The position numbers and the translations under genes were made by a program. From Ananas comosus (taxonomy: Eukaryota; Streptophyta; Magnoliopsida; Poales; Bromeliaceae), in assembly GCF_001540865.1 (NCBI RefSeq), contig NC_033629.1, positions 12,177,607 to 12,241,606 on the forward strand: a DNA stretch of 64,000 nucleotides, read 5' to 3'. The notes below the pieces were generated by a model. The model was given only the letters and a program-made list of their open reading frames with translations. It was not told the DNA's origin and ran no database searches. Below, piece after piece: positions 23,366 through 35,840 of the stretch. The number at the start of each line of letters is the position of its first letter. Position 1 is the stretch's first letter.

Positions 23366-26300
23366 ATGAGCAAATGGGCTTCGCCATTAATGCTCCTCGT
23401 GTTCGTATTCTTATTCGAAGTCGCAGGTATTTGATTCATTGTTTACGTTGCTTGATTGGTTTCTTTCATCAGGTATGGTTTTAATTAGTTTTATTTGGAT
23501 TGGAAATTTTTTTTATGCAAGTACGTTACCTTTTATAATTATGTGATATGATTTACCTAATTTATTCTGGACCACTTCCTATTAATTAGATCGATTTTTA
23601 GGTAATAATTCGTATTCAATTTGAAGCATATTGTCCTAATTCTCTCTCTAACACATCATTACCGTGCACAAATTGGTTGCCCCGAGATTTTTTTTTTTTT
23701 TTAGAAAAATATAACACGCTATCCGCTTTATTCATTGAAATTATGAACAAGATTACAGAAGCGAGACAACCTTGGCCTCGAAAGAGAAAAAAAAGAAAAA
23801 GAAATAAAAAAACGTATTTTTTTTGGGAGAAAGAGAAAGACAGCATGCTACGTACCACTTTATTTTTTTTAAAGAAATAAATTTTCAACTTAAAATTTCG
23901 AATACCAACCATCAAACCCTTTGCCGCTTGAGCTGGGAACACTCGTTATTTTTCCGCGATTGTGAACTTCGTTCTCTAGCCCCTTAAATTTTCATTTTGT
24001 ATTGTTTAACATGTTGTCGGAGTCAGAAGATTCCAAGTTCGAATCCCACTGCACCCGGATTCTCATTTAATTCAAGCCTGCATCTTGAGCCTATAAAATA
24101 TTTTGGAGCCTACTTCCTCTAGTAGCTAAAGTTTTTTCTAGAATAACAGTCGCTTCAGACTATTTAATATATTCAAATTCACTGGTCATTGAATTGTGTT
24201 CTACTTTTTGCTTGATTAATTTCATTCATTAATTATGCTTGTGATTATATTTGGATTAGGACATTAATGACTTAATTGTGGTGTTCTTATTCAAATTGGA
24301 GAAACATAAACAGATGGTTACGATCCCATGGACCCCCAGGGGAACATCACCATTAACTGGGACTTCAAAACTATCACTGATGTTTACACGGTGCGTATTT
24401 GCTTTCGCTTTCTTATGAAAACATGTTCTCATCATTTTGCTAGATCGAAAAATGAAATAAGGTTTTAGTATATACAGAAACTTATTCTCAAAATATATGC
24501 GTTACCTATTTGATTGGAATCTAAGTGTATTTAGTGGCTTTTTGATCCTACTTTTACTTCTGCTTTAGTAATAAAACTTCACTATAGGAATAAGTTCAGA
24601 GTTTAAGTACGTACGTGAACTATCCATACATTTTACCCTCAGATAAGTTACAAAAAGGTAAAATTGGATGACCATTTTGCATTCCTTCTATGTTGAATGA
24701 TTGCTCTCCAAAAATATCACTCTCTCAACGGTTGGCAATAGAGTTGGTAAGAATACTTTTCTAAGTACGAATGATCTGTAGTCGAATCTTCTATTTCCTC
24801 GTCGTACCTAATGTTATACCCTTATTACGATAGCGAATCCTATTTCTTTACAAAATGAACTAACTCCTCTTGTAATGCTACAATAAATAACTAAATAGGT
24901 TATTGTGAGCATCCACAACTACCAACTCTACAGGCACATTGAGCCCCCTGGTTGGAAACTGAGTTGGACATGGTCAGGGAGTGAAGTAATATGGGACATG
25001 AAGGGTGCAGAAACCACTGAACAAGGCAATTGTTCAACATACAGAGGAGACACCATCCCGCATAGCTGCGAAAAAAACCCTGTTGTTGTGGACTTACCTG
25101 CAGATGCTCCCTACAATGCCCAGGCAGGGAATTGTTGCCGCGGAGGGGTGTTAACTTCAATTGTTCAGGACCCAACTCGGTACATGTCCGCGTTCGAGAT
25201 GATCGTGCGGAATCCGATGAGGTCCAAGCCGTCGAATTTCAGCATAGGAGTTGCGGGCTACACATGCGGCGATCCAGTCGATGTACCGCCGAGCAAGTAT
25301 CGGTTCGATGGTCAGCGGTATACGCAAGCTCTAAGTAAGTGAGGTATTAATTTCGGTTGCTTTTCTTTCCTGTTTTCTGATACATGTAAAACATGTTTAT
25401 GGAATGGGGTTAAAAGTTAAAGTGGTGTCAATCAAAAAGATTAAAATCAACATAAGTTGATTTGTTTTTTGTTAATTTTTGTGACAGAGACATGGCAAGT
25501 TACATGCTCCTACTCCCAGTTCAGGGAATCTGATATGCCCAGTTGTTGTGTTTCTCTATCTGCTTTCTATTACCAGTCCATAGTCTCGTGCCCAGATTGC
25601 AGCTGTGGGTGCCAAGGATCACCTGCTGCATCACAATGCATCAGGCAAGCTTCTGATGAACTCTTTCACTATCATTTTCAATTACATTGGTAGTCCCTAG
25701 ACTTTCGATAAATTACAATTTGGTCCCCGTATGAGTGCTGTAGAAGAATCAAGCAGCGGATAGGAATAGGGACCCAATGCAATTTATCAATGTTAAGACG
25801 TAGCCGCATAATCTTAAGCTTTCATATATTGTAAGCTCATCTCTGTTGGCCTAAAGAGATTAGTATCTTGCCCTGTGGCAGAAGGTTAGGTTCAGCCGAA
25901 TCATGTTTGAAATGGTGGGAGGTCGGATTAGGCCGAATTATGTTCGAAATGGCATGAGCCTAATTGGACTGAGTTATAATTAAAACCCATAGGGGTTGTG
26001 TCTGTATGCTTTAAATGAATTGACTGTGTATTTCTAACCGTTCGAGTTTTTAGGATTAATTGTTATTTCCAACGATCCGATAATCTCTGGCCATCAAAAT
26101 ATTCAAAGGCTTTCGTACAAGGACATTTTTTTTTTTCTTTGTTCCTTGTTCTATATCTACTCCAAAGTTAATAGTTCTTAAATATGGTTTTGTTAATTTG
26201 TTGCAGTGAAGGACAACAGCCTAATTATTTACAGATACCAAAGGCAAAGAGTCAAGATGAGCCAATATCCCCAGTTGTGATGTGCACACAACATATGTGC

Positions 26301-27376
26301 CCAATTCGAGTACACTGGCACCTGAAATCGAACTACAAGGATTATTGGAGGGTTAAAGTGACAATTACCAACCTGAATTTTGTTAAGAACTACAGTGATT
26401 GGAGTTTGGTGATGCAGCATCCCAATCTTGGGAGCTTGGCTCAAGTTTTCAGCTTCAACTTCCAGCCACTTTTTCAGATTGGCGAAACCAGTGAGCCTTC
26501 CTTTCTTTTGGCAATTTGGTGGTTAGTAGTATGGATCGTAAGCACTAACCAATTATTCGAAAAGCACACGTTAATAGGAATGACGCATCCATCGCACTTA
26601 GGGTTCAACTACAGTGCTTATTGACTTCGACCTGGCTCAATCTAGTTGGACGTTATGTCTGTTGTAAACCGCAGCCCTACTTAATTTATTGGGCTCACCC
26701 AACTCAAGTTATTAATCTTTTAGACCTATTATTACGGTTCAGTAAGTTGAACATATTTAACTAATAATTAATAGGAAACAAGTAGTAAGTAATCTTATCA
26801 ATTTGGGCCTGTTTGATCTCAACTAGAGCTTTTATGAAAAAGCTATTTGAGTAGAACTGTTCGAAGAATTAAGAGCTTCTTGTTTTATCTAAATTCACTA
26901 ACAACATTCCATTGCGGGTGATATTGGAGTTTGAATTTGGAGATTCTTAATGATATTTGGGAAGTTCAAGAAAGTCTTAAAGCCGAAAGTTTCAGAATTA
27001 CAACTTCTGCAAATGTTTCGGCCCTCTGTTTATTTTATCAAACGTCTTATTCCTACTTCGTTTTGCAGATGACACAGTTATGCTATGGGGGATTGAGCGA
27101 TACAACGATATGCTTCTGCAGTCGGGCGCGAGTGGGAACGTGCAGTCGGAGATGCTACTGAAGAAGGACCCGCGCGAGTTCACCTTCAAGGGCGGCTGGG
27201 GCTTCCCGCGAAGGGTGTCATTCAACGGCCACGATTGCATCATGCCATCGCCGGACGCCTATCCTGCGCTGCCCAACGGAAGCCCGAGGAAATTCCCTAC
27301 CTCAGCAGCAGTACATCAAGTGGTGTTCATGGGTCTTTCTCCATTGGTGTTGTATGTTGTGGTGCTTTTGTTGTAG
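23366..27376 (+). CDS. COBRA-like GPI-anchored protein
   Basis: Six exons: 23366-23426, 24314-24390, 24899-25334, 25488-25644, 26207-26490, 27069-27376; 440 aa. A signal peptide (about 1-20) precedes the YDPMDPQGNITINWDF start of the COBRA domain. Then come the cellulose-binding-like YRHIEPPGWKLSWTW block, TTEQGNCS, the CCVS motif (211-214) with the following Cys-rich CPDCSCGC, QHMCPIRVHWH, DTVMLWGIERYND and GWGFPRR blocks, and a hydrophobic GPI-signal tail. COBRA proteins sit at the outer plasma membrane and affect cellulose microfibril deposition (rice BC1, Arabidopsis COB/COBL). I cannot fix the subclade. Intron 4 has a GC donor (ATCAG|GCAAGC), required to keep frame. SINE fragments lie in intron 1 and an LTR-like repeat in intron 4. 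Confidence 0.95.
23688..23945 (-). mobile_element. Two SINE fragments in COBRA-like intron 1
   Basis: The first (23688-23760) is poly-T plus ACACGCTATCCGCTTTATTC. The second (about 23817-23945) has GCATGCTACGTACCAC and a decayed tRNA-like half (TTTCGAATACC, CAAACCCTTTGCC). Both are reverse-oriented relatives of the 10685 SINE. Confidence 0.6.
25843..26088 (+). repeat. Dispersed LTR-like repeat in COBRA-like intron 4
   Basis: Shares an ordered series of blocks with 33566-33806: CCTGTGGC..GG, GGCCGAATTATGTTCGAAATGGC, TTTAAATGAATTG, CTGTGTATTTCTAAC, GGATTAATTGTTA, CCAACGATCCGA. Ends resemble decayed LTR sequence; no coding part remains. Confidence 0.55.
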
Positions 27377-28346
27377 AAGATTTTTAAGTTTCACTCTTCC
27401 ACTTTTGAATGTTGTTTGTACAATTTTGAATATTTCAGGGATATGTGTGCAAAAATCCCTAGAGACATAGAGTGAATGTAAAATATAGAGGAATAAAGGT
27501 TCTAGGTGAAAAAATCACCATATTTGCTTCTTCTAATTATTATGGCATTATTAATTATGTACCAATAATTGTTCCCTCGTTACCATAGTTGTTTCACTGT
27601 TGCAAGTATATTAATCACATTTCCTAATTTATTCATAAGAAATTTGTTCCCCTTTTAACATACGATTTTTAATATGATTGTCACCTTTTGAAGGTTTAAA
27701 ATTTTTTAGAATTAAGTGCTTGTACTGAATAAAATTAACAATTTTACCAGAAATATTCAGAGATTCAATCAAATTTCATAATTCTAATTATTTTTTAAAT
27801 AAAATTAAAATAATTAATGATTAATAGCTAAGGAAACTATCAAAGTGAACAAAACATTCCAACTTTAAATGTATTAATTCTAATACTCGAGACCCAAGTT
27901 CGAATCCTAATTAATTTATATTTTCAGCTAAGTTTATTTCTAAATGAAAAAAACGGACGCTACATGTCTCTAAAAAAAANTTATTAATGGGTATGTATAT
28001 TGCTGTTGTGTGGATTGCTAATTGTTGTCAAACAGTTGGTTTGGCCATCCAAAAGAAAAAAAGCAAAAAAAAAAAAAACAGAAAAAAAAAAAAAAAAAAA
28101 AAAAACAATTAAAAAAAATAAAGTTCGGGCCTTGAGGGGCCTTTTTCAAAACAACCGATAGTTGTTGGGCCTCATTAAATTTCCGTCTAACAAGCGTAGA
28201 AATTGACGAAAAGTCCACGTACGGAGTCGCAAAATCATCACAGTACAGGGACTAATCCATACATTTTACCACCCCATATCTAAATTTCCGGTACATTCGC
28301 CCGAGGCGTACGAGAACGATACCCTCCAACGCCGCCACCGCGATCG
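27377..28346. other. Spacer between COBRA-like and glutaredoxin genes
   Basis: Holds the COBRA-like 3'UTR, a truncated SINE (27890-27979) ending at an N (27980), a 28066-28105 poly-A stretch and the glutaredoxin promoter. Confidence 0.6.
27890..27979 (+). mobile_element. SINE, truncated, ending at an N
   Basis: B box AAGTTCGAATCCTAAT, then AGCTAAGTTTATTTCTAAATG and a poly-A tail running into the N at 27980. The 5' tRNA-like part is lost. Confidence 0.65.
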
Positions 28347-29979
28347 ATGGCGCCGCGCGGTGCGCCGAGCGCCGCCGCTCTCCGCCGCCGCCGCACGGCG
28401 GCGCCGCTCGCTTCCGCGGCGGCGCTGGTGATGCTGCTGTGGCTCTCGCCGGAGCCCGCCGGAGCCGTCAACTCCGCCGCCGCCTTCGTCCAAAACGCCG
28501 TCTACTCCAATCGCATCGCCATCTTCTCCAAATCCTATTGCCCGTAACCCTCTCTCTCTCTCTCTCTCTCTCTAGAGGCACCCTTAACTTTTCCTTTTTC
28601 GATTGATCACCTTAAACGTGTAATTTTTTTTGATTTGAGTTGTTCTGGTTAGTTAGATCGAGCATTTTGTTTGAATTTACCGGTTCCATTATCTGTACAG
28701 TTTGGTTTTTCTTTTTGCAAAAAAGCGATTAAAATGGGTCAATTGATTAACTTATTGATCAAAAAAAATGGTTAAAAGTATTAAATTTGATGGCATTGTT
28801 GATGAATTTGATGAACTTTCTAATTAGTTTGAGTAAAATTATGCAATTGATGGGCGATAATCGATCAAAGAAATATAGTTGAGTGGGTATCTGTATCCAA
28901 CGTTTTTACTTTTGGTTATTCTTATAATAGTAGATGTTTGGTCCCGCCTCTGCTTTTGCTTTCAGCTGCAGTCTCATCTAGTAGAGCTTTTGACAGATAT
29001 AAAAGTCGGTAGCTTCTAATGTACTGCAATGGAAAGCGAATATTGCAAAGATCTAAAATTATAAGCTCTAATTTGAAGCTTCTGATAATGCTGAAGCAAG
29101 AAGTTGTTCGGCACATTGCAGGATCATATACACATATATGAAAAGAAGTTGGTTTAAGTTGAGTTTGAGAGTACAAACTCATTCAAATAACTTAAGAATA
29201 CGATGATATTGGCGCCTTATCTGGTTTTGTTAGACTTAAATTTCTGAATGTGGTGATTGCTATTTTTTTAAAATTAAGTTGTAAATGTTCTTACTATGAT
29301 AGCTGTTGTCTTTTAATATAGGTACTCCATCCGCGCTAAGCGCATATTTCGTCAACTGCAGGAGAAGCCATTTGTTGTAGAACTTGATCGCAGAGGTAGT
29401 TGATCTGCCTGTTTTCTTTTTTTGCTAATGATGCAACAATTGGGAAACTACTACCTACTTGTACTTTTTACTCTTTCTAAATGTTTTTAAGATGTGAGTG
29501 TTGGATTAGCTTTGAGGCATTTTTGCTATAACCTTCCCTCTATTGAAAAGATTTTACAAACTTTTGTAGTACTAATTTTGTCGGTTTTATATGCATTGCC
29601 AGTTATGATGTATTGCACCTTTTCTCCGAACAGATCGAATTCTGTAAACTTGTTACTTTTGTTAGCTGTGCTTTGGTTTTAGTTTTTGATGGTTTAAACT
29701 CACTTGCTACTCGATGTTAATGATGCAGTTGATGGATGGGAGATCCAAAATGTTCTTCTAGATTTAGTTGGCCGAAGCACCGTCCCGCAAGTTTTTGTTA
29801 ACGGCCAGTATATTGGTGGTTCAGATGGTTTGTGTTGAACATTTTCCTTTGCACTTTTATTTTAGTAAACTGCTGGTTAATTATCCTCTTTTTTTGTCGT
29901 TTTAAACCATTCAGAAACAGTCAAGGCACTCAAGAATGGGCAACTTGAGAAACTTCTTGGGAGAAGTCGATCGTACTAA
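28347..29979 (+). CDS. Class I glutaredoxin with CPYS active site, secretory
   Basis: Four exons: 28347-28543, 29322-29395, 29729-29827, 29915-29979; 144 aa. An N-terminal signal sequence (about 1-40, Arg-rich then [14 protein letters not shown]) is followed by one thioredoxin-fold domain. Active site C65-P-Y-S68, the cis-Pro TVP (108-110) and GGSD (120-123) that bind glutathione are all present. It should reduce glutathione mixed disulfides in the ER or secretory route by the one-cysteine mechanism, because the second active-site cysteine is serine. The CPYS form with the flanking AFVQNAxYSNRI block resembles what I recall of rice GRXC6; other GRXC3/C4 members have CPYC. The frame through the exon 1/2 junction (CC|G) is unambiguous. 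A CT microsatellite follows the exon 1 donor. Confidence 0.93.
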
Positions 29980-30750
29980 AACGTGGTTTCAAGGTGATGA
30001 GCACATAAAATGTTCTCTTGGAATTTAAAAGATTATGGTGGGTAGGATTGATGGTGGTTAGGATTGACAAGACTTCGTTTGTTGGTATTAATACTTGAAG
30101 AAACGTTTGTTTTTGATGCCATGAAGTGTAAAAAATTTAGTGGATACATAGCGTGTTGCTTATTTTCTAGTGTAATATTAGAAATTTAGCCTGCTTGTGA
30201 TTGCTAATCTCACTTTAAAAATTTGAATTCAGTCATATGTTTTTGAAGGATAATCAACAAAAAAAGTTTGATCAATCAAATAGGATGTAGAAAGAGCCTT
30301 TTGGATTAGTTAGGTTCCTATATAGTATGATCTTTTTGGGTCTATCTATACGACAGGGGCTGTTTGTTTACATGCAGTTGGAAATGCTGTGTGTATCAAT
30401 TATAACTGCATCAATGCTGTTTGGCTGTATGCAGTTGATTATACTGCAAGTATATTTTTGCACTATAACTTTTTTATTTGGGGCACATTAAGTTGGACTT
30501 TTTCAGTTTCTTGCATTCAATTAAGTCCTTGTACTCCAGGATTTTCTTTTTCCTTTTCATTTTGTGACTGAATTCATATCTATTAGATCTATGTCATCCC
30601 ATTATATAGACAGTTTCAACCTGAAAAATGAGAGTCAGGTTACTGCATATTTTCCCAACTTCGCACAAGTACCAAACCCCTAACTTCCTATAGGCATGAC
30701 TGCTTTATCTAACATCATCATAAATACCACATTGTCTCTGGCATCAGCTG
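29980..30750. other. 3'UTRs of convergent glutaredoxin and NIP genes
   Basis: AT-rich non-coding spacer between two convergent genes. No gene seen. Confidence 0.55.
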
Positions 30751-32803
30751 TCAAAAGCTTTGCCCCGACCTAGGTGCAACCGCGTCCTCATGATTGACCT
30801 GTACCAGCTTGTAGGCAAGAGCTCCCGTGACTGCCCCAAGTGTTGGTGCCAAGAAATATATCCACATCTGGGTGTAAATCCCAGCAACCAATGCCGGCCC
30901 GAGCGTCTTCACCGGATTCATTGAGGCTCCACTTAGTGGCCTGTTCAAACAAAACTATATACTCATAACACTTTTTCTAATTTATATAATTACAAGGTGC
31001 CAAAACCACGTAACGCGAAAGAAATTTGTTTCAACAAAACTTTCACATAAATACTCAATAAGCTTAGTTTCTTACAAGCATGACACCTATGAAAGACTTT
31101 CTAATTCAAATTCAGATGTTGCGTGTTAATTTATGACTCGTTGTAAGAAATGCTGATTTTAACTAATATCTATACAATGTCAGAATTCGTAGGTCAGTAC
31201 GTTCATTTATGTATAGTGATATTTCATATGCACATGTTTACGCATTAATATGTACATATGTATGTGAAAGATAGCCTGCTTACCCAGCGATCAGGGCATT
31301 AAACATTATGGTTGCTCCAACTGCTATTGCCGCCAATTCTTTCACCTGAATAACTTCTATGAATAACAATTCTTTAGCTAAAGCAAGAAGAAGTACTCGC
31401 AGATAACCTTAAAGATTTTAATGCTAGCCGGCATAGGCGGGTCCTGCTGTGCCAATAAGGTATTGACAAGGTTAGCATTGTTGCTAAAATTTGAAAGTCC
31501 CTGTGCTGGAGTTTTGTCAGCACAGGGTTATTGCACTGGTGACATTTAGTGGACGCCGAACATGTCAATATGGAACCCTATTGATCCATGTCATGGTCAG
31601 CAAGGATCCACGCCCCATGTTAAGGCACTTAAAACCTGTGCCCTTTAGTGCACTCCTAAGTCCTAAGTATCCAGCAATGAACTTTCTAAAATAGGTGGGT
31701 TGATGGGTAGTGGTTGTTCAAGTAAAGTTACTTGAGTGAGGGTATTCTCTTGAATAAACAAAAACCTTGAATAGCAGCATGCAAGGATCTTCCTTAAGAA
31801 ATACTCACTCCTCGAGTATCTGTGGTGACTGCTGTGACGACGAACACTAGGTTGAAGGTGATGATGAACTCAACGGCGAATGCTCGTTGGATACTAACAG
31901 TAGGGATGGTGACTGCGGCATAGAGGGAGGAGTCGAAGATTTCCTTCACGACGAAGGCTGCAGTGATGGACGTGACAGCCTGGGTGGCAATATAGGGGAG
32001 GACATGGCCCCAGGGGAGGCGACGGAGCACTGCGAAGGCGATAGTGAGTGACGGATTAAGGTGGGCACCAGAGATGTGACCTATTGATAGGACTACCGCC
32101 ACGACCGCCAGTCCAGCGGCAGTGGCATTGCCAATTAGAGATTCACTGCTGCTGTACTTCTGGTTCACAATTGGGGCTGCAGTCCCAGCTAAGATTAGGA
32201 TGAAGGTGCCCACAAACTCTGCCCCTAGCTGTTAGTTTTTGTAAAATGATCAGTAATGTCTTCATGAAGTGGAATTTTTAAATTTTTATTTCAAACTCAT
32301 GGAGTACCATGCATCTTATCCCTGTGATGCATAGACAGATCTGATTTTTACTATAAAGGTGAGAGCTTTTGGGTCAAACTTCCTGTATGATAGAAAATGT
32401 ATCCGAATGAGCTCAGAATTCCATTAGGATAAACAACTGATGAGATTTTGTCAAGGATAAACCTAAATACTTAAATAAACCTCTAATTGCCTATATTATG
32501 GCATTAACATCAGTCCTGATTGTTTATCATCTTTGTAGTAGATGTTAACTTCAGATTGCACTAAATGACACGAAACAAGCATGCAGTTTCGATATATGTT
32601 GGATTCATAAGTTGGTAAGTTTTGGCGAATATCTTATGTAACTAGTGTTATACATGTTATATGTTGTTGTGAAACGGGCTGCACATGTGTACCTTTTTGA
32701 TGAGGGCTGGGAAGCACCTGCTGCAGATCGGTGTCAAGTTCCAGTCATAGGAGAACCGCGGCGTACCCTCGCCGTTTGAAGTTCCATTCTCCATCTCCGA
32801 CAT
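30751..32803 (-). CDS. NIP-type aquaporin (NIP3/NIP5-like) with unusual pore residues
   Basis: Four exons: 32693-32803, 31809-32228, 31284-31345, 30751-30940; 260 aa. Six membrane helices, with NPA boxes NPS (95-97) and NPV (206-208), the pairing known from boric-acid channels of NIP subgroup II. GHISGAHLNPS and AVGATIMFNALIAG are typical. By alignment to AQP1 spacing the selectivity filter is Ala75 (H2), Ala194 (H5), Ala203 (LE1) and Lys209 (LE2). The A/A/A part recalls rice NIP3;2/3;3, but LE2 is normally arginine; here the codon reads AAG. The protein likely moves boric acid or another small neutral solute at the plasma membrane. I see no ATGTAA minimal uORF, which controls Arabidopsis NIP5;1, in the 250 bp upstream. 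The N-terminus (MSEMENG) is short but fits NIP3. Confidence 0.92.
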
Positions 32804-33565
32804 CCTTCCAGGTTTGTAATTTATTTTCTTTTCAATTTTTTTGTTTAAATCAGAAAGAAATAGTGATTTAGAATGTGGAGACAGAAGAAATCACAAAACT
32901 TTGTGGTTACTATAGAAGTATTGGCATAAGAATTTAGTGCTTACTACTGATCGCTTCAAGACTAATTGAGGACAAATAATGAGGGGTAAGATGGGTTTAC
33001 TGTTTCTTCTTGTAGTATTAAAGAGGAGAGGCAAAAGTTAAATGTTTACGAATCCATTTTTTAGGAATCGTAAGGAGTGGAATGAAAGTACAATAAAACT
33101 AGAGTAATAAGGATACTTCCTTGACGACCAAGTATGTATACTATGAGATTTTTTTATAGGATTTCTTTTTAGTTTGTCTTTGAATGAAGACTTTTAAAAG
33201 GGCCTGGGAGGTTCTTTTCGAGGTTAGGAGTATGAAGATGAGAATCTAGCTTTGGAGAAGGAAGTGAATGGAAAATATTGGGATGGCCTGGTGGGGGAAG
33301 GTCATATGGCTTCACCACAGCTTTATGGTGATCAAGAAAAGCTAACCGTTTCCTCTTTTGTCTTTGACACATAAATGACATGGTGGTTATTTTATAATCC
33401 ATAACAAGAAATTTCTAAAAAGTAGCAAGAATGAAGGGAATGTAGAAGCTTCTGTATCTGCTCTATTTGAGGGTATATCGGGGAGAATAGCAGATCTATG
33501 TTAAAAAATCAGTTTTTCTCTAGAACATTTAGCTGCTAGAGAACAGTGCTTTAATATTTTGTACT

Positions 33566-33806
33566 TACTGTTGGCTCAAATGGGCGAGCATCCTGTCCTG
33601 TGGCGGGAGGCCTTGTAGGCCGAGTCATATTCGAAATGGCGTGAGGCTGGGTTGGGCCGAGTCATGTTCAAAGTGGCTTGAGGTTAGGTGGGCCGAGTGA
33701 CAATCGAGACCCGTGGGCGCTGTATCTATACGTTTTAAGTGAATTGGTTGTGTATTTCTAACAGCTCAAGCCTTTGGGATTAATGGTTACCGCCAACGAT
33801 CCGACA
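33566..33806 (+). repeat. Dispersed LTR-like repeat, second copy
   Basis: Homologous to 25843-26088: CCTGTGGCGGGAGG, GGCCGAGTCATATTCGAAATGGCG, TTTTAAGTGAATTGG, TTGTGTATTTCTAAC, GGGATTAATGGTTACC and CCAACGATCCGA in the same order. Confidence 0.6.
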
Positions 33807-34282
33807 CTTACAGCATGTGATCTCATGAAAATCCAAATGTATGATAATAAGATTCAGGTAACATATAGCAGGTGTAGTAGAGAAGGAATTTGTGTGTATT
33901 CATCATTGTACAGAGAAGAGTTTGAGAATAATCTGATTTTCTTTATGGCTCGAAATATTCTTGGTATTAAGAGTGACACCATTGTTTGAAGATCTTTGCA
34001 GAGACAAATTTCAGCAAATTTTTGAGATGGACGAAATGTCAACTGCCTGAATTGTTTGTTCCACTCTCAACAGAAATAAGAATATGAACTAGATTGAAGC
34101 TCTTTCGTTCGAAGATACATACTGTTTTTCATTTTTTTACTTGTATCTTTATCTACGAGAACACTTTTTTACTGCAGTTTTATTGCTATATTTGTCAATT
34201 GTTGCTTATTGTGTTAATATAATCTATCATTTGTTGCTTACTTGAGCAAAGCACTGATGATAGATTTGATTGTATATACATG

Positions 34283-34437
34283 TTTTTTTTGAAAGATTAG
34301 GTAGCACGCTACCCGCTTCGTTTATTTCATTTAGAAATAAACTTAGTTGGAAATGTGAATCAACTAGGACTCGAACTTGGGACCTCGGATACTAACCACC
34401 AAGCCCTTGGCTCCTTGCTCTAGGGACGGTCGGTGGT
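34283..34437 (-). mobile_element. tRNA-derived SINE, full length
   Basis: Poly-T, GTAGCACGCTACCCGCTTCG, then B box (GGACTCGAACTTGGG on this strand) and the 5' end CTAGGGACGGTCGG. Flanks TGTATATACATGT (34271-34283) and TGCATATACATGT (34438-34450) form a nearly perfect target duplication. Confidence 0.85.
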
Positions 34438-35639
34438 TGCATATACATGTTAATAGTGGAGACACTTCGGTTAATCAAATAACAGATATTGTTTGCTCAT
34501 GCAAATATTACATAATAGTGATACTTCCATTCCATTGTTTTAGTGATATATAGCGCAACTGCTTAGTTTCTTGCATAGTCTAATATATATCTAACTGTAT
34601 ATTTGCTGTACTGTAGAGTTATTTGTAAATTCATGCATACGACATGATTGAACTTGTGGTAAGAAGATTCACACACTTGTTATGCGCACAATTCTCGCAT
34701 GATAATTGGAACCTCATGCTTCTTTAAGCCATCTTAGTTCTATTTTTCTTTTTTGGGATTATATCACTTGTTAAAGGACTGAATCTTAGCGCATCTATTT
34801 TCTCACTGAGAAAAGTTGTTATCTGAAGTTCGAACAACTTGACTCAATTTAGCCCAACCCAATCCAACTCAGATTGATTTGACCCAAGTTTAGTGCAATA
34901 GAAAATTTTGTTGGAGAAACCCAATCCTAGTTTATCTAACTACTATCTTCAATTACTATCTTAAAATTGCTATTCAGAAAATTACTATATTTCTACGTCC
35001 TAAAAAGTTTGTTTCTCGAACAGAATTAAAAACACTAGTTAAGACATTTTACATTTGAGCAGAACCAAAATCTTTTTCAAATGCTCTGCCAAGGGCTCGT
35101 TTGTTGCAAGTCTTATTTTTAGGTTGAAAATAACTTTCAGTCGAACTGAAGTTCACTTCAGGTGAAAGTTATTTTTTTAACCTTTTAGTTTATTTAATCA
35201 TAAATTTTCACACTAGAATATAATGAGGGTAAAAACAAATTAAAATAGTTAATTTTTTTTACTTTTTTTTTTCTTGTTCTCTTCCGTAATTGAGTTCTTC
35301 ACTACCTAGACCGAGGCAAATTATAGTGTTTTAAAAATGTAAAAGTGCAAGCAAATTTTATTTATAATGGACCAAACAAAATACGGCCAAAAATAATTTT
35401 ACTTATGTCGACTCACCGTAAAGCAAATGTCACATAACTGAAAGCAAAAACCAAAGTAGGCTAGGAACGATATGATATTTCGTAACATCCTATGGAACCC
35501 GTGTTGTTAGTCCCCAAGATCAAACTGTTGATGAACTCTTGGGAACAAACCTTCTCGATTAGCTGAGTCTAGTCTCCAAATTTTTTTTTTTTTTTTGTGC
35601 CGTGTTTCGTTCGAGGTCAAGGATGTCTCATCCATATAG

Positions 35640-35700
35640 CTTAATTTATATCCCCAATGAATGAAGTGGGTAGCGTGCTATTTATTTTCAAAAAAAAAAA
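35640..35700 (+). mobile_element. SINE 3' fragment
   Basis: AATGAATGAAGTGGGTAGCGTGCTA followed by poly-A, equal to the 3' end of the SINE family. About 140 bp upstream of the MYG1 start. Confidence 0.6.
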
Positions 35701-35840
35701 AAACAAAACAAAACAAAACAAAAGCGAGCCCAAAAAGGCCTTAGGCCCAATGCAAGCTCACTTGTGTACCCACACAAATTTACATATTTGCCACCCTCAA
35801 CAAGTCTCGAAAAGGGCTCGAACTCGCGCGCCGCGTTATA

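Larger units (their letters stand above)
32804..35840. other. Spacer between divergent NIP and MYG1 genes
   Basis: Includes the NIP promoter/leader, an LTR-like repeat (33566-33806), a full SINE (34283-34437), AT-rich DNA, and a SINE 3' fragment (35640-35700) just upstream of MYG1. A short open frame at 33169-33402 on the minus strand has no recognisable domain. Confidence 0.6.

Noticed and set aside
33169..33402. Minus-strand frame upstream of the NIP gene as an extra first exon
   Set aside because: No similarity to NIP N-termini and no donor in frame with the NIP start; the NIP first exon is complete from MSEMENG.
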